From: a virus
Virus record (IMG/VR): IMGVR_UViG_3300025289_000033
Location: 1-53,037 of that record
Length of the DNA stretch: 53,037 nucleotides
Reading direction: 5' to 3' (one strand)
Of the stretch, positions 7,052 to 13,717 are shown piece after piece. The notes under the pieces are model-generated. The model was not told the DNA's origin. It made no database searches and saw only the letters and a program-made list of their open reading frames with translations. The position numbers and the translations under genes were made by a program. Every line of letters starts with the position of its first letter. The stretch's first letter is position 1.

Positions 7052-7172
7052 ATCCTTCTATTTCAAAGTCAAAGTACATATTACCTTCTTTGTCCGAGTA
7101 GAAATGTTCTCTAACTGATTCGTCAGAAACTTCTTCCACTTCAATCCATTCGTCGTAGCATTTAATTTTCAT
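7038..7172 (-). CDS. small acidic protein, 44 aa
   Basis: ATG 7172 to TGA 7038: MKIKCYDEWIEVEEVSDESV then a segment rich in Asp, Glu and Phe (YFDFEIEGYD). It overlaps both neighbours, which supports it as part of the operon. Highly acidic small proteins are frequent anti-host or DNA-mimic candidates, but nothing more is visible. Confidence 0.6.
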   Translation of the reverse strand: MKIKCYDEWIEVEEVSDESVREHFYSDKEGNMYFDFEIEGYDRT

Positions 7173-7360
7173 TAGAATAAATATTTAAGTAATAATTCGT
7201 GAATATAATCGCTGTCATCATTTAGTTCGTTTAGTTCTTCTTCTGTCAGTGGCACACCACCACGTTCAGCATACGATACAAAGGCATCTGCTAAATCCGG
7301 GTAATCCCATCCATATACGTCTTGCCAAACTTCACTTCCTGAATCTATTTTTTCAACCAT
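7172..7360 (-). CDS. small acidic protein, 62 aa
   Basis: Acidic (LTEEELNELNDDSDYIHELL), overlapping the next gene by one base and the upstream gene by 16 bases. No motif recognised. The strong negative charge is shared with the neighbour at 7038-7172. Confidence 0.6.
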   Translation of the reverse strand: MVEKIDSGSEVWQDVYGWDYPDLADAFVSYAERGGVPLTEEELNELNDDSDYIHELLLKYLF

Positions 7361-7494
7361 GACAATAATAATTTAAGTTCGTGTTTCCTAATCTCCATTT
7401 CAATCATCGTAGCCTTGTCGTTGTTCTCTTTTGCTTTTTCCTCAATTCCGTTTAACTCGAAGATACGCTTTCTTATTTTACTTCTTATTCCCAT
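7345..7494 (-). CDS. small basic coiled-coil protein, 49 aa
   Basis: ATG 7494 to TAG 7345: MGIRSKIRKRIFELNGIEEK, then KAKENNDKATMIEMEIRKHE. A charged helix with heptad-like spacing. It overlaps the 7172-7360 gene by 16 bases. Function unknown. Confidence 0.6.
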   Translation of the reverse strand: MGIRSKIRKRIFELNGIEEKAKENNDKATMIEMEIRKHELKLLLSWLKK

Positions 7495-7506
7495 ATTTTT
7501 ACAAAT

Positions 7507-7818
7507 TTAGTTATTACATCGCAATTCTACAACATTTTTTTCTATTCTATTCAATTTATCAAGTATTTCTACATACACAGGGTTGTTCAATGCGTTGTTC
7601 TCCATCTCACGCGACCTGATGCCGAACTTGGTGTCTAAATAGCCTATTACTATCAGTAGTATCACACCAACCACCACCCCTGCTACGATAACGAAGTACG
7701 ACAACTTAATGTCAGAAAAGAACAGTTTCATTATCATTAAAAGCTGTATGTACCCTAAGTAAGTCCGTGACCTGTCAAAGTATATCTTGTACTTGGCTAT
7801 TTGTTGTGATAGTTTCAT
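7507..7818 (-). CDS. small membrane protein, 103 aa
   Basis: Two hydrophobic stretches: residues about 20-36 (YLGYIQLLMIMKLFF) and 40-60 (YFVIVAGVVVGVILLIVIGY). The C-terminal half is a charged helix (YVEILDKLNRIEKNVVELRC). That layout (two membrane helices plus a coiled coil) is seen in phage membrane proteins of unknown role, including exclusion proteins and some holin-like proteins. It is in the early operon, far from the endolysin gene, so holin is unlikely. Confidence 0.65.
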   Translation of the reverse strand: MKLSQQIAKYKIYFDRSRTYLGYIQLLMIMKLFFSDIKLSYFVIVAGVVVGVILLIVIGYLDTKFGIRSREMENNALNNPVYVEILDKLNRIEKNVVELRCNN

Positions 7819-7892
7819 GTGGTTGTAAATGAAATAATTAACATATAAATCGCCGTCATTTTATTGCACATATAACATAGTTATTGGTAAGG

Positions 7893-8168
7893 CTAAAGAC
7901 GTTCAAACAAGTGAAAGACTAATCTGCCATTTTGCATCTGAAACGTTCCAATATATTTTCTATCAATACCCATATCACAATGAACAGGATGCCCAGTTCC
8001 AAATACTTCAAAGCATCTTTCCTCTGTTGCTTGATTGGGATTTACTAAAGCCCATAAACAAGGCGTTTCATTTTGTGTTTGAACTGATAATAATTCAGCT
8101 TCTTGTGGCATACGAACAAATTGTTTATCCGTAACGTCTAATTCAAATTTCCAAATTGTTTTTTTCAT
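7893..8168 (-). CDS. DUF7352-like protein, 91 aa
   Basis: Clear family pattern: KKTIWKFELDVTDKQFVRMP at the start, then a segment 'A-x-x-L-S-V-Q-x-Q-N-x-x-P-C-L-W-A-L-V', 'VFGTGHPV', and a closing 'YIGTFQMQNGRLVFHLFE'. These residues match a widespread small phage/bacterial family of unknown role. It is the first gene leftward of the palindromic element at 8200-8324 and may be a mobile-cassette passenger. Confidence 0.8.
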   Translation of the reverse strand: MKKTIWKFELDVTDKQFVRMPQEAELLSVQTQNETPCLWALVNPNQATEERCFEVFGTGHPVHCDMGIDRKYIGTFQMQNGRLVFHLFERL

Positions 8169-8199
8169 TTCTATTTAAGTTTGTGAGAAGCCCTACCTA

Positions 8200-8324
8200 T
8201 AACAGCACATAGGCAATATGGCGGGTTCTCGGTTAATATTAAGTTTCGTTTTCAAATCAAGTTTAGTGGTTGCAGAAAGTTCAGCGTTCCAAAGTCCGCC
8301 ACATTGCCTATGTGCAAACCGTTA
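8200..8324 (-). repeat. 125-bp attC-like palindromic element, copy 1
   Basis: Bounded by GTTA (8321-8324) and TAAC (8200-8203). Just inside are 20-bp inverted arms, 8205-8224 and 8296-8315, that match at 19 of 20 positions (GCACATAGGCAATRTGGCGG). The central 71 bases form the loop. Read leftward the element starts within the TAA stop of the 8322-8615 gene, as integron attC sites often do, and ends before the 7893-8168 gene. Copy 2 at 10293-10417 has exactly the same length and related arms and loop. Confidence 0.8.
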
Positions 8325-8615
8325 ACCGCAATGCTCAATACGGTTTTTAATTGCTTTCAGTAAGTTTTCAATATCAGGGCATCCCCATTTACCGGCCTCA
8401 CCAGTTAATGCTGCATCTTTTCCTGTCAATAAAGGGTCTAACCATGTCGTTGGGATAACAGAAGCACAGCGGTTAACACAAGCTATATTTAATTGCTCTT
8501 TATGAGCATTTAATGAACTTGCCATTTTTGCACTGCACTCTTTTGAGCTTATTTCACCTTTAACGTAGGCTGATGATGCCTCAATCATTTTTTCCAATAA
8601 GTCGTAATCATTCAT
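8322..8615 (-). CDS. hypothetical cassette-type protein, 97 aa
   Basis: Helical N-terminus with a motif SVIPTTWLDPLLTGKDAALT and a C-terminal 'CPDIENLLKAIKNRIE'. I recall the 'P-T-T-W-L-D-P-L-L-T-G' and 'D-I-E-x-L-L-x-x-(V/I)-(K/R)-x-R-I' pair in small Bacteroidetes proteins of unknown role. Its stop codon TAA forms the boundary of the palindromic element copy 1. Confidence 0.7.
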   Translation of the reverse strand: MNDYDLLEKMIEASSAYVKGEISSKECSAKMASSLNAHKEQLNIACVNRCASVIPTTWLDPLLTGKDAALTGEAGKWGCPDIENLLKAIKNRIEHCG

Positions 8616-8659
8616 AATATTTCGTTTTAATTTGTTCGCAACTAAACATAGCTAAACCG

Positions 8660-8884
8660 TTATCGGTCATTGCTGACAGCATATTCAAGCGGACTTTCTC
8701 CCTTTAATTTCTTTACTATTAAATCACAAGTATCTTGGTCATGCCATTGTTCATCTTGGTATTGTGCTGTTAGAAATCCGTCCCACACTATTTGTTGCAA
8801 CGAACCGCTAACATTGTATAACTGAACATTGCCAGCATCATCGGTAATTTTAATTTCTATTTTCATATCAACTTTTATTTTCAA
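8660..8884 (-). CDS. hypothetical protein, 74 aa
   Basis: Begins with a beta-hairpin (MKIEIKITDDAGNVQLYNV) and continues with a helix and charged segment. The stop TAA (8660) is followed on the coding strand by CGGTTTAGC, the same TAACGGTTT junction as the palindromic element copy 1, but the palindrome itself is missing. No function recognised. Confidence 0.6.
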   Translation of the reverse strand: MKIKVDMKIEIKITDDAGNVQLYNVSGSLQQIVWDGFLTAQYQDEQWHDQDTCDLIVKKLKGESPLEYAVSNDR

Positions 8885-9012
8885 TTAAACATTTGTGCTG
8901 TAAATCCGCTACTGACAACAAGCACCAAAACGTTATATAACACCACAATTATTACAATCAGCCATCGTACACTCACGCCCGTTTACAGCCTCCCTACGGT
9001 ACTTTAGTTTTT
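8885..9012. other. intergenic remnant between cassette genes
   Basis: On the minus strand a protein-like tail can be read (KYRREAVNGRECTMADCNNC then GVI) ending at TAA 8937, followed by CGTTTTGGTGCTTG. There is only an ATG ten codons before the stop. I read it as the 3' end of a lost cassette gene plus half of a recombination-site-like element. Confidence 0.3.
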
Positions 9013-9234
9013 TTACTTAAAAATATCTTTAAAAATATTTAAGAAATCGTTATCCATTTCCTCCTTGCAGTCATGCACTATCAACACACCGAAATTTGGC
9101 ATCTTGCTTTTCAGATAATCTTCAAATGACAATTGTGCGTGGAGTGTACTCATTTTGTTTTTCACACGCATCTTGCCACTCTTTATCACAACTCCTTGTG
9201 TGGTCTTTGCCGTGTATTCAATTAGATAGTTCAT
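9013..9234 (-). CDS. small phage protein, 73 aa
   Basis: Pattern 'N-Y-L-I-x-Y-x-A-K-T-x-Q-G-V-V-I-K-x-G-x-M-x-V-K-N' at the N-terminus, then 'LHAQLSFEDYLKSKMPNF'. I recall similar short proteins in Bacteroidetes phages, none with a known role. Overlaps the glycosyltransferase gene by four bases (ATGA), so it is co-translated with it. Confidence 0.65.
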   Translation of the reverse strand: MNYLIEYTAKTTQGVVIKSGKMRVKNKMSTLHAQLSFEDYLKSKMPNFGVLIVHDCKEEMDNDFLNIFKDIFK

Positions 9235-10022
9235 TTATTCCACCTTTTAAATATTATACTCACCATATCCCTTGTAAATTTATAAATCATGTAGGTAAAC
9301 GTGGTTGGTTTACAACCATACCTTCTAATATACCACAGCTTTATTTTCATGTATCCTAACACGAGTTTTAGCCTTTTTAAGCGACTTTCTGTCTTGGTAG
9401 CTGTTTCTGTACCCACACGGTACGTTCCTGTGTAGAAATCGAAATATACCATTTTGGTGTGGCGTATAGCTTCAAGTAGTATCGGTAAATCCCACACGTT
9501 GAAGTCTAAAAACTTATCGAAGTCTATGTACTTGTCAAAGTAGTCTTTTTTTATCATTAACGTTTGTGCGTGAACACACGCCTTACCTTTCAGTACATTG
9601 TCGTAAGCCAATCCTGCCTCCAACACTTCAATCGGTGTGTCTGACTTAATTATTTTACCGTTATCAATGTATGCTCGTGAACACGTAAGGTCATGGTTAA
9701 ACGCTGCCATCATTAGAAACTGAAACTTTAGTCCACGATTCTTGTAGTCATCACAATCACAAAAAGTAATGTAATCACCACTTACATTATCAAGTGCTAC
9801 TTTGTAGGCGTTCAACATTCCGTAGTGCGGTGTGAATATCTTCTTAATTTTACTATCGGTGTATGAATTGATTATATCCACACTGCCATCTGTGCTTCCA
9901 TCGTCAACGATTATTAACTCATAGTCTATTCCGATTAAGTTGTTAATCACGCTGTCGATTGCGTGTTTTAGTGTTTCACACTTGTTGTAAGAAGTTGTTA
10001 TTACTGATAGTTTCATAATCAA
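9231..10022 (-). CDS. family 2 glycosyltransferase
   Basis: 263 residues with the GT-A fold signature: LSVITTSYNKCETL at the N-terminus, the nucleotide-binding IIVDDGSTDGS (residues about 38-48), and the metal-binding FCDCDDYKNRG (about 87-97) as the DXD-type motif; a second acidic region near 175 (NVWDLPILLEA) fits the catalytic base. Length matches compact GT2 enzymes. They move a sugar from a nucleotide-sugar donor to a glycan, lipid or modified base. A basic, possibly membrane-associating C-terminus follows (IKLWYIRRYG ... IIFKRWNK). The acceptor cannot be inferred. Confidence 0.9.
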   Translation of the reverse strand: MIMKLSVITTSYNKCETLKHAIDSVINNLIGIDYELIIVDDGSTDGSVDIINSYTDSKIKKIFTPHYGMLNAYKVALDNVSGDYITFCDCDDYKNRGLKFQFLMMAAFNHDLTCSRAYIDNGKIIKSDTPIEVLEAGLAYDNVLKGKACVHAQTLMIKKDYFDKYIDFDKFLDFNVWDLPILLEAIRHTKMVYFDFYTGTYRVGTETATKTESRLKRLKLVLGYMKIKLWYIRRYGCKPTTFTYMIYKFTRDMVSIIFKRWNK

Positions 10023-10079
10023 ACATTTACAAAGTTTTGTATAACAAAATATTCGTTTAGCAGATTGTTAGCGGAAACC

Positions 10080-10259
10080 CTAATCGACACACAACGAGAT
10101 TTTAGCATCTGAGAAACTTGCATTTTTATTAATTGATTTTATCCAATCATCAATCTCTTTAATGGTTGAATTTTCTTCAAACACTTTTGTAGTGTGAAAG
10201 TCTTTCCAAGTTTCTATTCCTATTTGATGGCAAACTGTTACTATTACTGCTATTTTCAT
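10080..10259 (-). CDS. small hypothetical protein, 59 aa
   Basis: ATG 10259 to TAG 10080: MKIAVIVTVCHQIGIETWKD, a helical middle (STIKEIDDWIKSINKN) and ISLCVD. It lies alone between the palindromic element copy 2 (GTTAGCGG side) and the sequence CCGCTAAC at 10070-10077 in plus-strand coordinates (gttagcgg), so it has the layout of a single-gene cassette. No family recognised. Confidence 0.65.
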   Translation of the reverse strand: MKIAVIVTVCHQIGIETWKDFHTTKVFEENSTIKEIDDWIKSINKNASFSDAKISLCVD

Positions 10260-10292
10260 TTTTATTTATGATTTATGAAGAAGGGCATCCGC

Positions 10293-10417
10293 TAACAAGT
10301 GATATACAATATGGCGGGTGACGTGCTTCGGTTAAATATTTTTACTAATTCAAACTGTGGTGCTTCGTATTGGGCTTTCTGCTGAAAGTCCGCCACATCG
10401 TATAGCACCATACGTTA
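10293..10417 (-). repeat. 125-bp attC-like palindromic element, copy 2
   Basis: Bounded by GTTA (10414-10417) and TAAC (10293-10296), the same 125-bp length as copy 1. Inverted arms 10301-10317 and 10390-10406 match at 14 of 17 positions. Two of the three mismatches become G-U pairs when read on the minus strand, so an RNA or single DNA strand still folds. Core GGCGGACTTT ... CCGCCATATTG and the internal AACCGA are shared with copy 1. A leftward promoter (10436-10443) lies just outside it. Confidence 0.75.
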
Positions 10418-10435
10418 CCATAACTTTTTTTTCTG

Positions 10436-10443
10436 CAAAGATA
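10436..10443 (-). promoter_or_regulatory. leftward -7 box TATCTTTG before the cassette region
   Basis: CAAAGATA on the plus strand. Transcription would start near 10430 and run leftward into the palindromic element and the genes beyond. No TTG is found 20 bases upstream, so strength is uncertain. Confidence 0.5.
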
Positions 10444-10509
10444 ATGAATAATTCGTATAAATGAGCATAATTTTTTATGTTTTACAACACATCGAGCAAT
10501 ATTTATTAC

Positions 10510-10517
10510 TATATTTG
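10510..10517 (+). promoter_or_regulatory. rightward -7 box TATATTTG
   Basis: Lies 16 bases before ATG 10533, the typical spacing in this genome. The -33 region is TTTTAC-like and weak. Confidence 0.6.
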
Positions 10518-10532
10518 TAGTAAAAAAAGATT

Positions 10533-10922
10533 ATGAATATTAGCGACACAAAACTTTTAGCAAAGTACGTTACAGAAACCACACCCGAAGAGGCGGAACG
10601 CTTAATTAAACTCTATGGCGACCAACGGCAGGAACTCGGTATTGAACACGGTTGGAAAGGTTGCAGGAAACTGTGGGCGTGGGTGAATGAAAACCGTAGA
10701 AGGAAATTTAGAAAGTTCTTACTCGAATATGACGTGGATAACGGTGCTGTTGAATTTGGTGAATTTTTAAAGTTCTTCTGTGCAATAGAAGATGAAATGG
10801 TGAAGTATTCACGTGATAGAAGTAAAGAAGTAGGAAAGTTTGCAAAGAATATGCAGAGTGCTATGTATGCTCACTTAGGAAATATTAAAATAGATAGGAG
10901 AAGTTTATTTCAGAAGAACTAA
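10533..10922 (+). CDS. hypothetical protein, 129 aa
   Basis: A rightward gene with its own promoter. It is basic and helical: TPEEAERLIKLYGDQ, then a Trp-rich segment GWKGCRKLWAWVNENRRRKF and a long helix. The basic helices could bind nucleic acid. Its stop overlaps the stop of the leftward methyltransferase gene by four bases (10919-10922), a tail-to-tail arrangement with no terminator between. It could control the nuclease-methyltransferase pair, but this is only suggested by position. Confidence 0.65.
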   Translation: MNISDTKLLAKYVTETTPEEAERLIKLYGDQRQELGIEHGWKGCRKLWAWVNENRRRKFRKFLLEYDVDNGAVEFGEFLKFFCAIEDEMVKYSRDRSKEVGKFAKNMQSAMYAHLGNIKIDRRSLFQKN

Positions 10923-11572
10923 AATAGAGTTAACTGCCTTTTGTATTCGTTAAATCTGTTTACACCAGCATCGAAGTAATCTTTATCGATTTCACAGATG
11001 TCAAGGTCGAATCCTTCCATGTCGCAAGCTATTGCCGAACTCATGCTTCCTCCATGTGAATCAAATATCTTATCTCCTATCTTTGCGTAGTTTTGGAGTA
11101 GCCAACGGTATAGGGAGATTGGTTTTTGGGTTACATGAATCCTATATTCTGTTCCTTTGTCTTTATTGAATGATACTTTTTTTGCGTTTTTATCAAAAGA
11201 AGTTAAAGCCAATTCTACATTACTCATGGAGTGCATACCATCCATATATGGTTTATGCCAAGCAATAAAGTTTCTACAATTTGGTAAATGCTCTATAAAG
11301 TAATTTCCACCCCAAACAATCCAATTATTAGATACCCTAAATAATTGTTCCCAATATTCTTTTGTTGGCGTTTTATCCCAATCAGCACCCTTATCCTGCC
11401 ATTTTACAGACCAAGTGCCACCATTTGTCAATTTGTTACCTAATCCATAGGGCGGGTCTGTAATGGCAATAGAAAAGTAATTATCAGGAATAGACCGCAT
11501 AAATTCAATACAGTCACAGTTATAAAAATTTATTGTATTATTTTCCGATTTACTTATATAGTCAGGAACCAT
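10919..11572 (-). CDS. N6-adenine DNA methyltransferase, beta class
   Basis: 217 residues. Motif IV (catalytic) is ITDPPYGLG (residues about 35-43), preceded by INFYNCDCIEFMRSIPD, the usual lead-in. The SAM-binding motif comes near the C-terminus: VTQKP, then KIFDSHGGSMSSAIAC (about 169-184). The order IV before I defines the beta class of N6-adenine or N4-cytosine enzymes; DPPY favours adenine. There is little room for a target-recognition domain, so specificity is probably short. It overlaps the nuclease gene upstream by 19 bases and so forms a coupled pair. Confidence 0.9.
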   Translation of the reverse strand: MVPDYISKSENNTINFYNCDCIEFMRSIPDNYFSIAITDPPYGLGNKLTNGGTWSVKWQDKGADWDKTPTKEYWEQLFRVSNNWIVWGGNYFIEHLPNCRNFIAWHKPYMDGMHSMSNVELALTSFDKNAKKVSFNKDKGTEYRIHVTQKPISLYRWLLQNYAKIGDKIFDSHGGSMSSAIACDMEGFDLDICEIDKDYFDAGVNRFNEYKRQLTLF

Positions 11573-12141
11573 GATTTATCTTTTTTAAATTCTGAAAAAT
11601 ACTTTGCATTTGTTTTAAAAGGTATGTAATTTGGTTGTAAATATTTACTTACAACAGCCTGTTGTATATTTAACATTCTCCCTATTTCTGATTTATTTTT
11701 TATGTTTTCATGTAGCTTTATAGCCTGATTGTAATCCAATAATCCTTTTTCATCGTAATATTTACCACGCTCGCTATCAACTCTTATATTTATTGTTGTT
11801 GGCATTTCTTTATTTAATAAATAACCAATACTTATGGTATCTAAACAAACCAAAGCGAATAAATCTATTTCGTTTTCATTGTAGCGTGTTTTGCCATTTG
11901 CTCCAGCCCTTTTAATACTGAAAATATATGCAGGTATTGGCGTGTTTCTTTGTTTAACTAAACGTGGTCTTTCTGTCGTTTTTACTTGAACCCTCAATAG
12001 TTTTTCTCCTGTGTCTAAAAGTACATCATAAGGTAGTCCTTGTTCACTTGGAAATGCTATAAATCCTTTTAAAATTAAATCAGCACAAACCAAATATTCT
12101 CCAGCTTTTCCGATTTGCAATTGTTTTGAATCTCGTATCAT
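11554..12141 (-). CDS. PD-(D/E)XK nuclease with C-terminal HTH
   Basis: 195 residues. The fold signature is visible: GKAGEYLVCADLILKGF (Glu in the first helix), YDVLLDTGEKLLRVQVKTT, with Asp at about residue 39 and the QVK motif at about 52-54 forming D-x(n)-(E/Q)-x-K. Middle strands include FSIKRAG and EIDLFALV. Near residues 150-167 'IGRMLNIQQAVVSKYL' is a helix-turn-helix. This matches the PDDEXK_5-like family, which includes group I intron homing nucleases and restriction-like enzymes. Paired with an overlapping methyltransferase, a restriction role is likely, homing being the alternative. Confidence 0.8.
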   Translation of the reverse strand: MIRDSKQLQIGKAGEYLVCADLILKGFIAFPSEQGLPYDVLLDTGEKLLRVQVKTTERPRLVKQRNTPIPAYIFSIKRAGANGKTRYNENEIDLFALVCLDTISIGYLLNKEMPTTINIRVDSERGKYYDEKGLLDYNQAIKLHENIKNKSEIGRMLNIQQAVVSKYLQPNYIPFKTNAKYFSEFKKDKSWFLTI

Positions 12142-12163
12142 TTATTAATGTTTTAATTTATTA

Positions 12164-12193
12164 CAAATATACATTAATGTTTTGATACAACAA
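12164..12193 (-). promoter_or_regulatory. leftward promoter of the nuclease-methyltransferase pair
   Basis: Minus-strand TTG (12193-12191), 19-base spacer, TATATTTG (12171-12164). ATG of the nuclease is at 12141. The -7 box overlaps the stop of the methyltransferase remnant at 12174-12266 within a few bases. Confidence 0.7.
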
Positions 12194-12266
12194 TCGCCAA
12201 ATCATAATACTTATCTGGCTTACTTTTCATAAACCCCAAATTGTCAACATTGAAAAAGTTTATCAT
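12174..12266 (-). pseudogene. N-terminal remnant of a second adenine methyltransferase
   Basis: ATG 12266 to TAA 12174 encodes 30 residues: MINFFNVDNLGFMKSKPDKY then YDLAIVVSKH. This is the characteristic lead-in to the DPPY motif of phage adenine methyltransferases (compare INFYNCDCIEFMRSIPDNYF then SIAITDPPYG in the intact enzyme at 10919-11572), but it stops exactly where DPPY should begin. I read it as a decayed gene cut at the catalytic motif, probably by the event that brought in the neighbouring pair. Confidence 0.65.
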
Positions 12267-12343
12267 TTTTAATATCGTTATGTTTGCATAATATCACAAA
12301 CGTTGATATTGAGCAAAATTAGTGATAGTTTGTTTCAATAAAG

Positions 12344-12673
12344 CTAAGCATTTCTTATCTTTATTTTCTTAAAGTCAGCCATCGTTTCCATTGGGAACTT
12401 CGATAGTTTTTTCACACGGAACTGCCACGCAAATTCCATGAACTCATCCATCGTAAACTTCCTTTTTATCTCTTTGTGGTTTTTACAAATGAACTTCATC
12501 ACGTCCTCATACCACCCAAGATAACCAAAAGAATTATATACGTCGAAGTCGCAAAAAGTTTGTGTGGCAGACATCAGCGTGTAGTGCTGTTGAAGTAACA
12601 CGTACTTGTTGGCAATCATATCCACTTCCATTTGAAGCAGGATATTTTTCTGATTAATTTGCGCGTATGTCAC
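12344..12673 (-). CDS. hypothetical protein, 109 aa
   Basis: Helical, aromatic-rich (NSFGYLGWYEDVMKFICKNH). It overlaps the upstream gene by 20 bases, so the two form an operon under the promoter at 12919-12926. No family is recognised. Confidence 0.65.
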   Translation of the reverse strand: MTYAQINQKNILLQMEVDMIANKYVLLQQHYTLMSATQTFCDFDVYNSFGYLGWYEDVMKFICKNHKEIKRKFTMDEFMEFAWQFRVKKLSKFPMETMADFKKIKIRNA

Positions 12674-12914
12674 TTGTAATGTTTTCTTCTTCGTAAATCA
12701 ACACGGATGAATTGATAATGTCATACAACTCTTTATACTGTTCCATACACGTTATAAAGCCTGTGATTAGCGTGTGGTCAAGTCCTGTGTACCCAATACT
12801 CACGCTGTTACCTTTCATCCTAAAGTAGAAACACGATTCATCATCTATGTTCTTTATGTCGTTTACTAAGTTGTAAACTTCAATGTCGGTGTTGTATTTT
12901 TCGTCCTCTTTCAT
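12654..12914 (-). CDS. hypothetical protein, 86 aa
   Basis: Acidic (MKEDEKYNTDIEVYNLVNDI) with a possible beta-sheet segment (YFRMKGNSVSIGYTGL). The -7 box TATCTTTG ends only five bases before ATG, so the transcript is nearly or fully leaderless. Downstream overlap of 20 bases with 12344-12673. Confidence 0.65.
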   Translation of the reverse strand: MKEDEKYNTDIEVYNLVNDIKNIDDESCFYFRMKGNSVSIGYTGLDHTLITGFITCMEQYKELYDIINSSVLIYEEENITSDIRAN

Positions 12915-12918
12915 GTCA

Positions 12919-12926
12919 CAAAGATA
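12919..12926 (-). promoter_or_regulatory. leftward -7 box TATCTTTG, near-leaderless
   Basis: CAAAGATA on the plus strand, with ATG at 12914. Transcription would begin at or next to the start codon. Confidence 0.55.
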
Positions 12927-13040
12927 TGTATAAAGGTAATGATTTTTATTTTTGTTATTTTTTTCACACGTTTAACTCAGTATCCAATATTAAAGTTTGA
13001 TTTTATTGCAATAATTTATTCGTTTACAAACTTGTTATGT

Positions 13041-13235
13041 TCAAGTTTGCTTACCACATTCTGAACATCTATACTCTATTATATCATTATCCATCCCCAT
13101 AACTGGTTGTGGATTATGAATAACGCAAACCTGAAACATAATACCATATAAAAGAAATAGCTTGTCAGCACATTCTTCTGGTGTTAATTCTCCTGTTTTA
13201 ACTTTGCGTATTTCGTTAATTATTTCTTCTTGCAT
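13041..13235 (-). CDS. small protein with C-terminal CxxC, 64 aa
   Basis: Helical N-terminus (EIRKVKTGELTPEECADKLF) and C-terminal EYRCSECGKQT. The single CxxC may pair with the Cys-His at residues 37-40 (CVIH) as a zinc site. Neighbouring gene 13273-13638 has a similar layout. Function unknown. Confidence 0.6.
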   Translation of the reverse strand: MQEEIINEIRKVKTGELTPEECADKLFLLYGIMFQVCVIHNPQPVMGMDNDIIEYRCSECGKQT

Positions 13236-13272
13236 AGTTACTTCTTTTATACTTTTTCGTTACCGGTAATGC

Positions 13273-13638
13273 TCAAATTGGCGAAAGGCTTTTTTTACAA
13301 TCCATACAATACAAACCATCTTTATCTTCGCTTAATGAGCGATACGGGTGTTCGCACTCCCCGGTAACATCAGTCATAGCAAATAATTTTACTATGTCGT
13401 CTCTTAATTTGCCACATATCTCCCCTGTCATTTTTATGTAATCAAGGTTGTCGTTGTCAATTTTTACTTCACTTAATTTTAAGTGTACTTCTCTTTCGTT
13501 CATTGTATTATTTTTTAATTCTTCAATTCCTTTTTGTAAGTATTCGGCAACATTTACGCCTTCGCTTTCAAGATATTTCTCAGCGCCTTCAACTGTATCA
13601 ATATCAAATTTTACATGTTTATTTTCAACTATATTCAT
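13273..13638 (-). CDS. small protein with C-terminal zinc ribbon-like motif, 121 aa
   Basis: Two helical regions and a C-terminal 'GECEHPYRSLSEDKDGLYC' followed by MDCKKSL: C-x-H-x(n)-CxxC, a common phage zinc-ribbon pattern for a structural metal site. No catalytic motif. The gene stands alone, 79 bases from its upstream neighbour. Confidence 0.6.
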   Translation of the reverse strand: MNIVENKHVKFDIDTVEGAEKYLESEGVNVAEYLQKGIEELKNNTMNEREVHLKLSEVKIDNDNLDYIKMTGEICGKLRDDIVKLFAMTDVTGECEHPYRSLSEDKDGLYCMDCKKSLSPI

Positions 13639-13717
13639 TGTATAAAATTTTAATTTAACATTCGTTCTCGTCTTAAATTTCGTGGTGATTTATCGGTTCA
13701 GAACATACCACTATCCG

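Noticed and set aside
7507-7818. Holin assignment for the two-helix membrane protein
   Set aside because: It lies in the leftward early operon about 43 kb from the endolysin gene and has a long C-terminal coiled coil; the class would be unusual for a holin.
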